NCBI GenBank assembly: GCA_030522415.1
Contig: CM060124.1
Span: 20,579,754-20,643,753 of the forward strand
From: Channallabes apus
Taxonomy: Eukaryota > Chordata > Actinopteri > Siluriformes > Clariidae
DNA length: 64,000 bases
Reading direction: 5' to 3'
Under the pieces are notes generated by a model. It saw only the letters and a program-made list of their open reading frames with translations, was not told the DNA's origin and made no database searches. Numbering within the stretch: position 1 is the first letter of the stretch; each line of letters begins with the position of its first letter. The position numbers and the translations under genes were made by a program. Below are positions 1-11,880 of this stretch, piece by piece.

Positions 1-603
1 GAAATCTGTTGGTGTAGACGTAGCATTGAGCACCATCAGAAGACATTATAAAGACATAAAAAGTCTACCTTTCAACATGCACCCCCCACCCCCAAAGACT
101 AAGCTCCTGCTGGTATATAGCTCTTAAGGTCACTGAGGCACGCAAACCCCCTGACCACAATAAGGTGGCAATCCCTCAGGGGGGAGGATGAAAAATACAA
201 ATTAAATAAATAAAACAAAATAAAATATCCTTAATCCAGATTTTATCAATCAACGACATAATATTTATCTTAGCTGGATGGTCTAATTCTCAAAACCGTT
301 TAACCTAAAGAAAAACATAACACACTATAACTAGAATATTTACAAAACTGAAAGGTTGTCTTATGAATAATAAAACAAAAACCTCATAACTCAAAAAGAT
401 CATGTTATGTTTTTATATATTTTTTAGATTTTTTTAATAGTAACTGAACAGCTCTGTTCTCTCCAATCCACTCCTAAACCACAGTCTCCTATTTTTTCTC
501 TGTGCGTGCGCTACAGCCTGTGAATGAATACACGCAGCGGAGGTTTTACGTATTTAAAACGTAAAAAGGTGTCTCCATCATAAATAGACATGAATTAACT
601 ATA
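1..603 (+). repeat. Partial copy of the inverted-repeat module (third copy), interrupted by Tc1
   Basis: From about 265 to 423, and again just before the Tc1 at 575-603, the sequence matches 3595-3780 in the same orientation and 22920-23100 inverted. Shared landmarks are CTTAGCTGGATGGTCTAATT and the run ending in CATGAATTAACTA. About 150 bp (424-574) has no counterpart in the other copies. The Tc1 at 604 entered at the TA tract that follows this module in the other copies. No coding potential is visible in 1-600. Confidence 0.75.
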
Positions 604-2221
604 CAGTGGTGTGAAAAACTATTTGCCCCCCTCCTGATTTCTTATTCTTTTGCATGTTTGTCACACAAAATGTTTCTGATCATCAAACACATTTAACTAT
701 TAGTCAAAGATAACACAAGTAAACACAAAATGCAGTTTTTAAATGAGGGGTTTTATTATTTAGGGAGAAAAAAATCCAAACCTACATGGCCCTGTGTGAA
801 AAAGTAATTACCCCCTGAACCTAATAACTGGTTGGGCCACCCTTAGCAGCAATAACTGCAATCAAGCGTTTGCGATAACTTGCAACGAGTCTTTTACAGC
901 GCTCTGGAGGAATTTTGGCCCACTCATCTTTGCAGAATTGTAGTAATTCAGCTTTATTTGAGGGTTTTCTAGCATGAACCGCCTTTTTAAGGTCATGCCA
1001 CAACATCTCAATAGGATTCAGGTCAGGACTTTGACTAGGTCACTCCAAAGTCTTCATTTTGTTTTTCTTCAGCCATTCAGAGGTGGATTTGCTGGTGTGT
1101 TTTGGGTCATTGTCCTGCTGCGGCACCCAAGATCGCTTCAGCTTGAGTTGACGAACAGATGGCCGGACATTCTCCTTCAGGATTTTTTGGCAGACAGTAG
1201 AATTCATGGTTCCATCTATCACAGCAAGCCTTCCAGGTCCTGAAGCAGCAAAACAACCCCAGACCATCACACTACCACCACCATATTTTACTGTTGGTAT
1301 GATGTTCTTTTTCTGAAATGCTGTGTTACTTTTACGCCAGATGTAACGGGACACGCACCTTCCAAAAAGTTCAACTTTTGTCTTGTCGGTCCACAAGGTA
1401 TTTTCCCAAAAGTCTTGGCAATCATTGAGATGTTTTTTAGCAAAACTGGGACGAGCCTTAATGTTCTTTTTGCTTAAAAGTGGTTTGCGCCTTGGAAATC
1501 TGCCATGCAGGCCGTTTTTGCCCAGTCTCTTTCTTATGGTGGAGTCGTGAACACTGACCTTAATTGAGGCAAGTGAGGCCTGCAGTTCTTTAGATGTTGT
1601 CCTGGGGTCTTTTGTGGCCTCTCGGATGAGTTGTCTCTGCGCTCTTGGGGTAATTTTGGTTGGCCGGCCACTCCTGGGAAGGTTCACCACTGGTCCATGT
1701 TTTTGCCATTTGTGGATAATGGCTCTCACTGTGGTTCGCTGGAGTCCCAAAGATTTAGAAACGGCTTTATAACCTTTACCAGACTGATAGATCTCAATTA
1801 CTTTTGTTCTCATTTGTTCCTGAATTTCTTTGGATCTTGGCATGATGTCTAGCTTTTGAGGTGCTTTTGGTCTACTTCTCTGTGTCAGGTAGCTCCTATT
1901 TAAGTGATTTCTTGATTGAAACAGGTGTGGCAGTAATCAGGCCTGGGGGTGACTACAGAAATTGAACTCAGGTGTGATAAACCACAGTTAAGTTATTTTT
2001 TAACAAGGGGGGCAATCACTTTTTCACACAGGGCCATGTAGATTTGGAGTTTTTTTCTCCCTTAATAACGTAAACCTTCATTTAAAAACTGCATTTTGTG
2101 TTCAATTATGTTATCTTTGACTAATATTTAACGGTTTTTGATGAGCAGAAACATTTAAGTGTGACAAACATGCAAAAGAATAAGAAATCAGGAAGGGGGC
2201 AAATAGTTTTTCACACCACTG
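604..2221 (-). mobile_element. Tc1-like DNA transposon, copy 1 (defective)
   Basis: This 1618-bp element is bounded by TA (602-603 and 2222-2223). Its long terminal inverted repeats start CAGTGGTGTGAAAAACTATT and contain a second internal copy near 2000-2060, giving the IR/DR arrangement typical of fish Tc1 elements. It carries a transposase gene on the minus strand. A sister copy of the same family lies at 50816-52435 in the opposite orientation inside mx. Tc1 elements move by cut-and-paste into TA dinucleotides. Confidence 0.95.
821..1843 (-). pseudogene. Tc1 transposase, inactivated by a nonsense codon
   Basis: The reading frame runs from the ATG at 1843 ([10 protein letters not shown]) to a stop near 1038, then continues in the same frame to a normal C-terminus (KGGPTSY) at 821. 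The N-terminal part has the paired-type helix-turn-helix, a GRPTK linker motif, and the first catalytic Asp region (LWTDKTKVELFG; the sister copy reads TDE). The second Asp is in QDNDPKHTSK, and the Glu (SPDLNPIE) lies beyond the stop. The break is a single TGG to TGA change in the expected LEWPSQSPD stretch. Family length is about 340 aa. The protein would be truncated before the DDE glutamate and inactive. Confidence 0.93.
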
Positions 2222-2270
2222 TATATATATATATATATATACACACATATTTGTGTGTGTGTGTGTGTGC
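2222..2270. repeat. TA and TG microsatellite
   Basis: A (TA)n tract followed by (TG)n directly abuts the Tc1 right end. Confidence 0.9.
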
Positions 2271-3270
2271 AGGGCCGTGCAGAGACGTTTAAAGGGGCGG
2301 GTGCTCAAAGTTAAAAAAAGATAGAACATGCTGAATAACAACAACTCACATTCATAACGAATATGGAATTGCATCATACTGTATGACTGTCATCAGGTCG
2401 GGACAATGCAAAGCAAACGTAGCCTATGTTTTACCTGATGGCGTACAATGTTGCTGTTGATTATTATATTATTAGTAATAATTTTTAAGACTCTATACAC
2501 ATAAAACACACAAACATGCACATGCAGTGCTTATTAAATGTTTAAACTGTAGAGGTACAATAATTTTACTGCTGGAAAATCAGAATTTTATCTCATTTGA
2601 AATATAAACCTAATATTATCTGTTACTTAATGTATTTTCTTTAAAAACAGTGTTTTTTTTATATCATAAATATAATAATCCATAATTATGTGGGTATCCA
2701 TATTAGATGGCTTTTAGTGAAATAAAACTGTAACTTACTAAAACTAAACTAAAACTAAAACTAAACATGTTCCCTAAAACGGTGGACACAGAGCTACAGA
2801 CCCCCCTGTAACCCCCTTACCCATTTAGCTAGCAGTTAATGACCACCACTACTTGTGCAGTTCATAAAAGGACAGGTAATGTTTGTCGTGCTGTTGCACA
2901 AACAGCACGCTCATTTATTTCAATTCATTTGTTGTTATAGACTATAGTGTGCGCTGTACACCCTATTTACTGTTTTGCGGGATGGAGTCTTGTCCGGTGT
3001 ATATTTTGTTAACAGGTAATAGAAAACCGTTTAGCGGCACATTTTTTTTTTTTGTACTCCAGGTTTGTGTGCCGCCCCCCACGTGACATAAAAAAATGCC
3101 GCCCTGGGCGGCTGCCCACTCCACCCTACCCTAAAACCGCCACTGGATGCAAGCCAGATCCTTTTATTTAGCAAAATTGAGATTAATAGTTACATTTTAT
3201 TGTTGCGGGGCAAAGACAGGGCTCCATACGCACATACACAGAAAAAAGGGCACTTGAGGCATCATGGAGG
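2271..3270. other. Repeat-derived segment without a gene
   Basis: The segment is bracketed by an 18-bp direct repeat, AAAGGGGCGGGTGCTCAA, at 2291-2308 and 3271-3288. This suggests that about 980 bp was inserted into, or tandemly duplicated beside, the module that starts at 3271. Near 3087-3150 a GC-rich run resembles the ends of fish hAT-type elements. No convincing ORF is present. Confidence 0.4.
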
Positions 3271-3320
3271 AAAGGGGCGGGTGCTCAAGCACCCGCCGCC
3301 CTCCTCCCTCTGCACGTGCC

Positions 3321-3324
<4 letters not shown>

Positions 3325-3373
<49 letters not shown>
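3325..3373. repeat. TG microsatellite
   Basis: A pure (TG)n run of about 48 bp. The inverted copy has a much shorter tract (23296-23307). Confidence 0.95.
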
Positions 3374-3374
<1 letters not shown>

Positions 3375-3771
3375 TTTACAGTATATACAACGTGAAAGCG
3401 TGCTCAGTTACAGCTCAGTCCCTCTTCTCACCTTTGATAGGTGAGAAGTTATCAAACCGGTTTCAGATGGGGGAATTGGCCCAATTGGGGGGTTTAAAAC
3501 TATTTAACAAGACCGAGACGTCTCTGCCTAAAATGTATTTCTCCAGCAAAACATAGAATAAATAGAAATAAAATGTTTAATATTAATAATATTGATCTTA
3601 GCTGGATGGTCTAATTCTCAAAACCGTTTAAGAAAGACTTAACACACTATAACTAGAATATTTACAAAACTGAAAGGTTGTCTTATGAATAATAGAAAAC
3701 AACAACTCATAACTCAAAAAGATCATATGTTTTTATATATATTTTTTCGATCATAAATAGACATGAATTAA

Positions 3772-3817
<46 letters not shown>

Positions 3818-3818
<1 letters not shown>

Positions 3819-3897
3819 TGGACACAAACAGCAAAAAACATGATGAAAAGCAATAAAGTGCTTAGGGCTTTTCATGTTTTTTGCTGTTTGTGTCCAG
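3818..3897. repeat. 80-bp hairpin-forming inverted repeat
   Basis: Arms starting CTGGACACAAACAGCAAAAA pair over about 31 bp with one 3-nt bulge, leaving a short loop. The whole hairpin is preserved in the right arm at 22786-22865. The left copy is flanked by a long (TA)n. It could be a tiny MITE or a transcribed hairpin. Confidence 0.85.
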
Positions 3898-4113
3898 CAT
3901 TGAATAATTATTTCATCCATTATTTGACCACGGCTGGGAATAAGAGCTGGAATGTGATTGTGAATTTATATATATAATATATATATAGAGCGAGAGAGAG
4001 AGAGAGAGGTGTTTTCCTGGCGAAAAACATTTTAGGCAGAGACGTCTACTCGGCCTTGTTAATTGTTTTTAAAAACCCCAATTCTACGAATTCCACCATC
4101 AGCGAAATCATGA

Positions 4114-4308
4114 ATGAAAGAAGAGAAGAGGCATTATAATACAGTGGGGGGGGGGTTCTGTGGGTCTCCAAACTCAGAAGGCTACGTGTCAGCCGATAAC
4201 TGCTCCTTTGATCTGCTGGTTACAGCGGGGCGCCGACTGCTGATGAGTAGCCTGTACAAGCCAAGCTCTTCCCCAAAAAATAATGTGAATGTCTGCAACA
4301 ATCACTAA
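4114..4308 (+). CDS. Small conserved ORF in inverted-repeat module (unrecognised, 64 aa)
   Basis: I do not recognise this protein. The stretch from FCGSPNSEGYVSADNC to the stop is preserved, with the same stop codon, in the inverted copy at 22333-22515; only one residue differs clearly (Pro/Ser in the SSSP/SSSS segment). The N-termini differ because a run of 10 G here changes the frame relative to the other copy. A splice-acceptor-like TATAATACAG precedes the conserved part, so it may be a terminal exon rather than a free ORF. It may equally be chance plus a recent duplication. Confidence 0.2.
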   Translation: MKEEKRHYNTVGGGFCGSPNSEGYVSADNCSFDLLVTAGRRLLMSSLYKPSSSPKNNVNVCNNH

Positions 4309-4699
4309 CCATTAAAATGTTTTTTTTTATTAAACACGAATATATAAATTATATTTTCTTTACACATAATATTTTCATTATATATACACGGGCATCGCTA
4401 GGCCATTTTTAGGGGGGCTTTAGCCCATCGTCCCCTTAATATTTATTTAAAGTATTTTTCATATTTTTTATGTCTGCCAGTTTCCAACAGACTGCTTTGG
4501 CAGCAGTATTGTCAAAGAATTAACAGATAAATATTTAATATTATTGGCACCCACACAGTTTATTCCATTGTCCAGCCTCATAGGTGTGTTGTTTATATTG
4601 CTAATCAATGTAAGTTTAAAGTTATATGCTGTTTTCTGGTTACATTTGTCTGATTGTACCTGTACATAGAAAAAAGTTTATACGGTAAACACACACACA

Positions 4700-5045
4700 C
4701 ATTATATATACCTCCAGGGTCTGGGTTCGATTCCCCGGCCAGGCTCGATTCCCGTCTCTGTGTGCATGGAGTTTGCATGTTCTCCCCGTGCTTGGTGGGT
4801 TTCCTCCGGGTACTCCGGTTTCCTCCCACAGTCCAAAGATATGCAGGTTAGGCTAATTGGCGTTCCTAAAATTGCCCGTAGTGTGTGATTGGGTGTGTGA
4901 GTGTGTGTATGTGTGTGCGCCCTGCGATGGATTGGCACCCTGTTCAGGGTGTACCCCGCCTAGTGCCCGAAGTCTCCAGGTCCCCGTGACCCTGAACACA
5001 GGATTAAGCGGTATAGAAAATGAATGAATGAATGAATGAATATAT
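4700..5045 (+). mobile_element. V-SINE / DANA-type SINE
   Basis: A tRNA-like B box (GGTTCGATTCCCC) is followed by the conserved central block (TGGAGTTTGCATGTTCTCCC, then a TTTCCTCC and CAGTCCAAAGATATGCAGGT run). The 3' tail ends CCGCTTAATC-type sequence and (GAAT)n. It is absent from the inverted arm, so it was inserted after duplication. A minus-strand relative is at 41330-41672, and tail fragments lie at 47937-47990 and 60085-60137. Confidence 0.85.
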
Positions 5046-5640
5046 ATATATGTATGTATGTGTGTGCTTAATTAAATTCTTAAATCATCGTGTTCACCCA
5101 TGCACTGAAAAAAAGAACTTGTAAGATTTACTTGATAAAATCCTCTTAACAATTTGCGCACACAGATTTTAAGTAAATTTTATTGCTCCAATATTAAGTA
5201 AAACTCACCCGTAATTGTCAGGTAAAATCTACTTAATAATTAAATTAACAATCAAATAAATCAAGTAAAAGTTACATACAGTAATTATATTTAATGCACA
5301 AATTAGATTTATTTAAAATAATCAAGTAAAGGTAATTCATTCACAGATAGCACACACACGTCGCAGAGATAATGCTCCCTAATGCATGTTACAATGACCA
5401 AATATGATAATAAATAAAGAAACCACACTCTCAGCTAATAATAAAACAGATTCGTTTATTTTTTTTATAAAAAATACATTTAATAACAAGCAAACATTTG
5501 ATTAATTTATACAAAAACAAGAAAACGAGATAACAGTAACTTACAAATGAGGTCTCAATTTGAAAAGATGTACAAAACATAAACCACAAATAAGTATTAA
5601 TCATAGAAATAAAATTAAACACCAACAGAAACGTTTTGTA
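5046..5640. other. AT-rich repeat-like DNA without a gene
   Basis: 5100-5290 holds repeated short AAGTAAA/TTACTTAA motifs in both orientations, as in non-autonomous fish DNA elements. From about 5245 the sequence rejoins the inverted-repeat module. No gene is seen. Confidence 0.4.
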
Positions 5641-6640
5641 CTTTATGATTTTTAAATTTGACCGTTAGATACGTTGGTCAGGAAACTCCTGAAGTCAGAT
5701 GCAGACACACTTTCAGTCACAAACTGCTGTGAAAAAATACAGAGATAGATATTCAATTAAAATTCATGATACTTAATTTAGCAAATGAACAATATTTCTA
5801 CTTTGTTCCTCTCGCTTCACAACTCATGAGAACAGACCGAAACCAGAACCGAACCGGAGATTAAGGAAAATGTGAGAAGCAAGAATCATGTGTGGAAAGA
5901 TTAAGCATGCAAGGTCACAGGATGACTCTACTTCTTTTTCTTGTCTGCAATGCGATTTAGACAAATTAGAGCTGCTTTGTCAATACTGTATGAACATATG
6001 TACAGGTTCTTTACAGTTGAAATGTAACTTGTAACTTATTAATAAAATTCGGATTCAGAAAAAAACGTTTATTGCTAGTGCTCTTTTACCATTTAATGCT
6101 TTAACACACACGACTCAGTTTGTTCAGAAATGGCATCTCACTGGCGAGCCTTTGTCTGAACACGCCGTTTTCACTCGGGGTGGGGGTAAGAAACACGAAA
6201 ACGGTGTTTTGTGAATATACACACTATTAAAAACTGAATTTTGCTAATTGTACGTCCTGAGATTAAGATGAACATTAATTGGGAGTCATGAAAGCGAGAA
6301 TCACATCCAAAACAGAAAGCTAAACTTAACACGACAAACTCCAGCTCCAGCCACGCCGTGTAGTACCTCCGTGATGATCCACACCCGACTGATCCACAGC
6401 GCGGGCACAGCGTCTCCAAACACGCATGCGCGGTTTCATTTGGACACATTTTCGGCTTCAGTAGACACACAATACTTCAGACTGAAACACGACTCCCCTC
6501 TACAGGTAATGAAGGGCATGTTCACAGCTTCCCGCACGCAGCCGCGGCAAGTCACGGGATCCCTTTTCTCGAAACGTGCGTTTTTAATGGCGACATCTGT
6601 ACAGCAAGATTCTACGACAGTAAATCATGTCCGTTTTGAT

Positions 6641-7417
6641 TTATTTCTTTAAATCAGAGACCATGTAGGGCTGAAAAGCTTTTTTTTTATTTTTTAAACA
6701 AAAAGTCAGTAACGCAACATCCTTCAGTTTACATGTAAACGTATTTATTTATTTATGCTCCATACCCATTTAAACAGGACGTAACATCACAATTACAATA
6801 AAACAACTATATAATAAAACACACTACAACTTACATACAAATTATTATAAACTGGATGACAAAATGACTTTTTAGAAGAGAACTATTAGAAGAGATTGTT
6901 AATTCTGAATTCATAAAACAGAATCTAACCATAATATAAAAATGGCAGCCTGCCTCAGCAAAATTCAGTCAAATGCAAATAGAAACAACCAAGTCAGAAA
7001 CACAACAGATGACTGAAACATTATTCGTACGTTGAAATGTATTTACTCAGCAAAACAGAAAATAAGACATACTGTAAGTCTGAACTTGTGGTTTTCCACC
7101 ACGAGCAATTCCACCCAGCCGTTCTGGGGCATAACAAAGCCATTTCTGAACTGTTGAAGCAAAGAAACTCTGTGGCCTCCTTTTCTTCAGCTTTCAGCTG
7201 TTGTTGTTGTAGTGCATCTAAAGAATGAAAAACAAACAAAAGGTTAGAACTATACAATGCTCTAAAAACTTGGAGTGGTAGTTGTTTATGAATGACAGAA
7301 GGTGGGTCCTAAATTTTTGGAAATGTGACTTTTACAAATGTACAGATATGCAACATATGTTTTGAAATGTCCTACAATCTTCCATAGATACAATGCACAC
7401 ATTAGATTTTTTTTATA
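6641..7417. other. No gene recognised
   Basis: AT-rich sequence. Overlapping 60-80 aa ORFs on both strands at 7021-7257 have no family features. Nothing else is supported. Confidence 0.4.
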
Positions 7418-7419
7418 TA

Positions 7420-8013
7420 CAGGTGCTTCTCAAAAAATTAGCATATTGTGATAAAGTTCATTATTTTCTGTAATGTACTGATAAACATTAGACTTTCAAA
7501 TATTTTTGATTCATTACACACAACTGAAGTAGTTCAAGTCTTTTATTGTTTTAATATTGATGATTGTGGCATACAGCTCATGAAAACCCAAAATCCCTAT
7601 CTCAAAAAATTTGCATATTTCATCCGACCAATAAAAGAAAAGTGTTTTGAATACAAAAAAAGTCAACCTTCAAATAATTATGTTCAGTTATGCACTCAAT
7701 ACTTGGTTGGGAATCCTTTTGCAGATTCTTGTGTCTTGCGTCTCGCAACCTTCTCTTCACAATATCCCACAGATTCTCTATGGGGTTCAGGTCAGGAGAG
7801 TTGGCAGGCCAATTGAGCACAGTAATACCATGGTCAGTAAACCATTTACCAGTGGTTTTGGCACTGTGAGCAGGTGCCAGGTCGTGCTGAAAAATGAAAT
7901 CTTCATCTCCATAAAGCTTTTCAGCAGATGGAAGCATGAAGTGCTCCAAAATCTCCTGATAGCTAGCTGCATTGAACTTTATCACAATATGCTAATTTTT
8001 TGAGAAGGACCTG
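7420..8013 (-). mobile_element. Internally deleted Tc1-like element
   Basis: A 594-bp element with TA duplications at 7418-7419 and 8014-8015. Terminal repeats begin CAGGTGCTTCTCAAAAAATT and end with AATTTTTTGAGAAGGACCTG. The left arm retains its long subterminal repeat. The right arm was shortened so that transposase codons join the outer 30 bp directly. Such deletion derivatives move only with a transposase supplied in trans. Confidence 0.92.
7714..7985 (-). pseudogene. Tc1 transposase C-terminal fragment
   Basis: Translation of the minus strand gives AASYQEILEHFMLP, then FQHDLAPAHS with the second catalytic Asp, then [11 protein letters not shown] with the catalytic Glu. The helix-turn-helix and the first Asp are deleted. 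A second deletion joins RRLRD to the last codons of the gene, out of frame. Not functional. Confidence 0.9.
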
Positions 8014-10507
8014 TATGTGTTATTTCACAATCTGCAAATGTTGTCCTACAATGTACATATTCAATGCTATGAAAACAAATATACTTAATGTAACAATGTA
8101 GTCTGTTATGTGCAAAAAAAAAAAAAAACCCTGTAGGACCAAAAAAAATAAATAAAAATAAAAAATCAATCCGTGGCGACGGTTTTGCAATTTGTCTCCC
8201 GCACTCACAAATACTTAAACTGTTCCCTCAGTTTAACAAATCGTGGCCACGGATTAATAAACTGTATGCACAAATTTCCAATCCGTACGCTCAGATACCG
8301 TACTGTTTGCATATTTATTCTTAACATGAAGACTTATTTTGGTGATTTTATTATAAGCTTTTTACCCAGAGTTAGATGCATGCTGCACTCTTAATGTTAT
8401 TATTAAATAACGCCTATTATTACATTGCATTTAGTTTGAGAGCAAAGTAATGACAACATAAACTGTACATTATTTGTTTTGTATTGCTTTTTACCTTCTC
8501 CTCAAACTCACACTGCATGATTTTCAAAGTCATCGGATCACCATTGTTTTCACACTGTACTATCTGTGGTAGCATTTAGTTGCTGCTGTGTTCACACTGC
8601 ACAATGAATTGGCGACAGGAGATTACACACTGCATGACTTTACAATAGGAAGAATCGCCAACAACACTGTCTGGTCTGCAAGCTACAGCCAAACGCACAC
8701 AAGAAGTGATAAGGAAACAACTCAAGATCATGCTGACATTGTGGTCTATAATTCCTCCCCGAACAAACAATAATTAAAAAAAGATGACGTCCTTGTTTAA
8801 GATCCCATATGGTCAAAACTGAAATTTCATGGCTTTATTCATGGTAACTGAGGTCTAGGGGCTATGTACAGTAACTACCATATAAGTTTCAAAACAGTCA
8901 ATCCACAGTAGAATGCACACAGCCTGCATAAAGTAGCTCTGCCTTTTCACGAGCTGCTGTGACATCCAATCTACTCAGTCACCGCTTTCAGTCACGATCA
9001 ACCACCATCCCACCCTTCTTTTGCCAAAACATCACGTCCATGCCATTGCTGAACAACAATAACATGAAAACAAGTAGAAAAAACGCTGTTCAGTCGATAG
9101 ATATCGAAACTACATCATTACACAGGCTTCCGAACAACATTAATATAAAAGACCAGTGGCACGTCAGCTTCAGCATCTTTCACACAGCCATTCCATTAAA
9201 CTTTAAAAATTTACATTTAAAATTGTATTTAGTTAATAGAAGTTAATTGATAAAGAAAATCTATTTATGACATTATTTTTGACAGCATTATGATTATTTA
9301 TTAAAACTTCAGACAACAACAATTAGTGCCACGGGGTTATTTGCAACACTATATGTTCTACAAAATAGAGGACTACACACCTTACAGCGCAATATAATGT
9401 GGCTTTAGAAGAGGAAAGGTAGGATTAAGAAGTGAGCAAGTGATGAATTAGTATTATAGGTCCCAAGCAGATACAGTAACAATAATGGGTGCCCTACCTT
9501 ATGCAGTCTCCATTGATGGCTAATAAACATTTATACAAGTAGGCTATGGTTAAAGTGGTGAACTTATAAAGTCTTAAATGTTTTGTTTTCCCTTCTCAAC
9601 GCATTATGCATTTACTCACCAATAATGGCTACCTTTTTAATTTGGTCAAGTCTCCAAGTCGAAGGAGCCCAGCAGCAGATTCCGTACCATGGCAGTAGCA
9701 GAGGTGGCAAGGCGGGCTGCTCTCCACGCTTCTGCCTGGCAAAACACCCCAGAGCCCTTTATAACTTCAATCTGAAAAATTATTTCACATCACAATATTA
9801 ATTTATTGGCAACTTTTAGAAACTTTTCATGTTTCATACTGATTCTTATGTTTAGCTTCCCAATAGTTAATAGGATTTTATGTATAAATGCAGATTAATG
9901 ATAAAGATACATGCAGGGTAAAACTGCAACAGGAACAGTACAAAATAAAAACTGAAAAAAGACGGACATTCAGAGTAAAACAGTGCAAGATAATAAAAAA
10001 AACTGTACAAAACATACATGCAGGGTAAGCACTGGTGGGAGCAATGTCCAAGCAGTGTAGAGAAATATTTCTGTACGCCTTCATTGTTTTGTGCTGTGTA
10101 GTATAGTATTGTAATAGCTGATCAGAGTGATCAACTCCCCATGTGCTGTTTGCACGCAGTCACAGGACATGGAAATGTCCTACATAAGGCAGTATTTTAG
10201 CCACCTCGACCTAGCTTGTTTGTGCTAAATAACATTACCGATAGCAGTGTTATAAGCTAACCAAAATGGAGCCAAATACACATTAGCAACCATAATCTAA
10301 AGCTATCCAAAACAAGGTGAATATAAACATCTGTAAACTCCATAAGGCATTAGCTTAGCCACCGGGAAATATCATGTTTGTGCTACATGAGGCAGCATGT
10401 TAGCATGATTTACCTAAACTATATAAATGGCATTGAAAGCCAATGTGTCACACAAGCTGACAAGAGCTAGCTATAGTGAGGAAAACATTTACTAATATTA
10501 GTTTAAT
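8014..10507. other. Intergenic, no gene recognised
   Basis: About 2.5 kb without a recognisable gene. Only 60-95 aa ORFs without family motifs are present. 8500-8680 repeats short TTCACACTGCA-type motifs. 10180-10420 contains loosely repeated stretches (TTTGTGCTA...AGGCAG). Confidence 0.4.
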
Positions 10508-10534
10508 ATTATCAGAATAAGAGTTATAAAAGAG

Positions 10535-11287
10535 CGATAAAAGAGTATCAGCGAGAATGAAAGGAAAGGTGTACAGTTCAATTCAATTCAATTCAGTTTT
10601 ATTTGTATAGCGCTTTTAACAATTGACATTGTCTCAAAACAGCTTTACACAATCAAAAGAATTATTTAAGTTTGTATGGAATGTGAATGTGTACGAATCA
10701 AAATGTTCAGATAGTCCCTGGTGAGCAAGCCCGAGGGCGACAGTGGCAAGGAAAAACTCCCTGAGATGGTAATAGGAAGAAACCTTGAGAGGAACCAGAC
10801 TCGACAGGGAACCCATCCTCATCTGGGTGAAACAGATAGCAGGAAATGATCTGCATTTATAAATGGCAATTACAGGACAGTGGTGAGACCAGCGATGCTC
10901 TACGACTTAGAGACAGTGGCACTGAAGAAAAGACAGGAGGCAGAGCTAGAGGTAGCAGAGCTGAAGATGTTGAGGTTCTCTTTGGGAGTGACAAGGATGG
11001 ATAGGATCAAGAATGAGTTCATCAGAGGGACAACCCATGTTAGATGTTTTGGAGATAAAGTCAGAGAGGCCAGATTGAGGTGGTTTGGACATGTTCAGAG
11101 GAGAGAGTGTGAATATATCGGTAGAAGGATGCTGAGGTTGGAACTGCCAGGCAGGAGGTCTAGAGGAAGACCAAAGAGGAGATTTATGGATGCAGTGAGA
11201 GAGGACATGAAGTTAGTTGGTGTGAGAGAAGAGGATGCAGAGGATAGGGTTAGATGGAGGCAGATGATTCGCTGTGGCGACCCCTGA
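10535..11287 (+). pseudogene. RTE-like reverse transcriptase C-terminus, split by an insertion
   Basis: Codons for DKRVSARMKGKVY lie before 10577 and continue in frame after the inserted element as RTVVRPAMLY and on to RWRQMIRCGDP at 11287. The motif RLRWFGHVQRR is typical of the C-terminal tail of RTE-clade LINE proteins. Only about 150 residues of a protein usually near 1000 aa remain. The 135-aa ORF starting at 10880 is an artefact of the interruption. Confidence 0.85.
10577..10875 (-). mobile_element. Short dispersed fish repeat nested in the LINE
   Basis: About 299 bp, flanked by TACAG (10572-10576 and 10871-10875). It begins with (TTCAA)n-type repeats and TTTATTTGTATAGCGCTTTT. A short related piece in the opposite orientation lies in mx intron 6 at 38918-38981, ending (GAATT)n. 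The pentamer tail suggests a non-LTR retrotransposon or SINE 3' end inserted on the minus strand. Confidence 0.75.
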
Positions 11288-11334
11288 AAGGGAACAGCCG
11301 AAAGACAAAGAAGATTATCAGAATAAGAGTTATA

Positions 11335-11880
11335 TAAGACTTAATAACTTACCCAGTGTAGCATGGGTCTATTCTCTGTTCAAAATGCTCCTGTTCGTCG
11401 TCGGAGTCACACAGTCTTCTTCTGAGGTAAATGTAAACTCCTCCCACTTTCCAGAACATTCTGAAGAGTTTCCTCGGATGTGTAAGTGCGTGCCATCTTC
11501 CAAAACGTGCAGAAAACTCACTGAATCGGAGTATTTACAAGCCTGTCTCTCTGTGTTCGTTTTTCATGCCGGTCGGTGTCCGGGGGCGTGGCCTAGTATG
11601 TAAATTACCCGGACTGATTTCCGTGTGATTGGCGTGTGGGCGTGTCCTGCCTCGGGTCATTAGCATATAAGTGCGACAGAAATTCTGTGCCTCTCCTTGG
11701 TTTCATACGGATTACATAAACTGAGAATATTTGTTTTCAATGTGACTTGCATCATTTAAAAGTAGACACTTTAAGCTTTCTATAGATATATTTCTCATTT
11801 CAGTTAATTTTAGTGACGTGTTTCAAGATTTTCACGGAGACTGAGGTTTCATATATGTGCATATATCCTCATATACTGTA
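11335..11880. other. No gene recognised
   Basis: An ORF of 109 aa at 11274-11603 begins in LINE sequence and is not a credible gene. 11560-11700 is moderately GC-rich (GGGGGCGTGGCCTAG) and might be an old promoter or element end. Confidence 0.35.

Larger units (their letters stand above)
3271..6640 (+). repeat. Left arm of a large inverted repeat
   Basis: This stretch matches the reverse complement of 20845-23350 over nearly its full length. Matching landmarks in order are the CAAGCACCCGCC motif, the flanks of (TG)n, GAGAAGTTATCAAACCGGTT, the ctggacac hairpin, the small ORF around 4150-4308, the block 5245-5420, the block 5640-6240, and the CpG-rich end at 6340-6610 with the terminus GGCGACATCTGTA. 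About 870 bp (4375-5245), including a V-SINE, is present only here. Either two inverted copies of one mobile element or a segmental duplication could explain this; no transposase is visible. Confidence 0.85.
10508..11334 (+). mobile_element. 5'-truncated RTE-type LINE copy with 21-bp target-site duplication
   Basis: The insertion 10529-11313 is flanked by a perfect 21-bp direct repeat (10508-10528 and 11314-11334, starting ATTATCAGAATAAGAG). Such long duplications are characteristic of target-primed LINE insertion. The copy holds only the 3' end of the RT gene and a short tail (CGCTGTGGCGACCCCTGAAA then AAAGACAAAGAAG). It is split by a nested insertion at 10577-10875. Confidence 0.9.

Noticed and set aside
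3325..3373. CRISPR-like or regulatory repeat
   Set aside because: Plain TG microsatellite; no spacer structure anywhere in this eukaryotic window.
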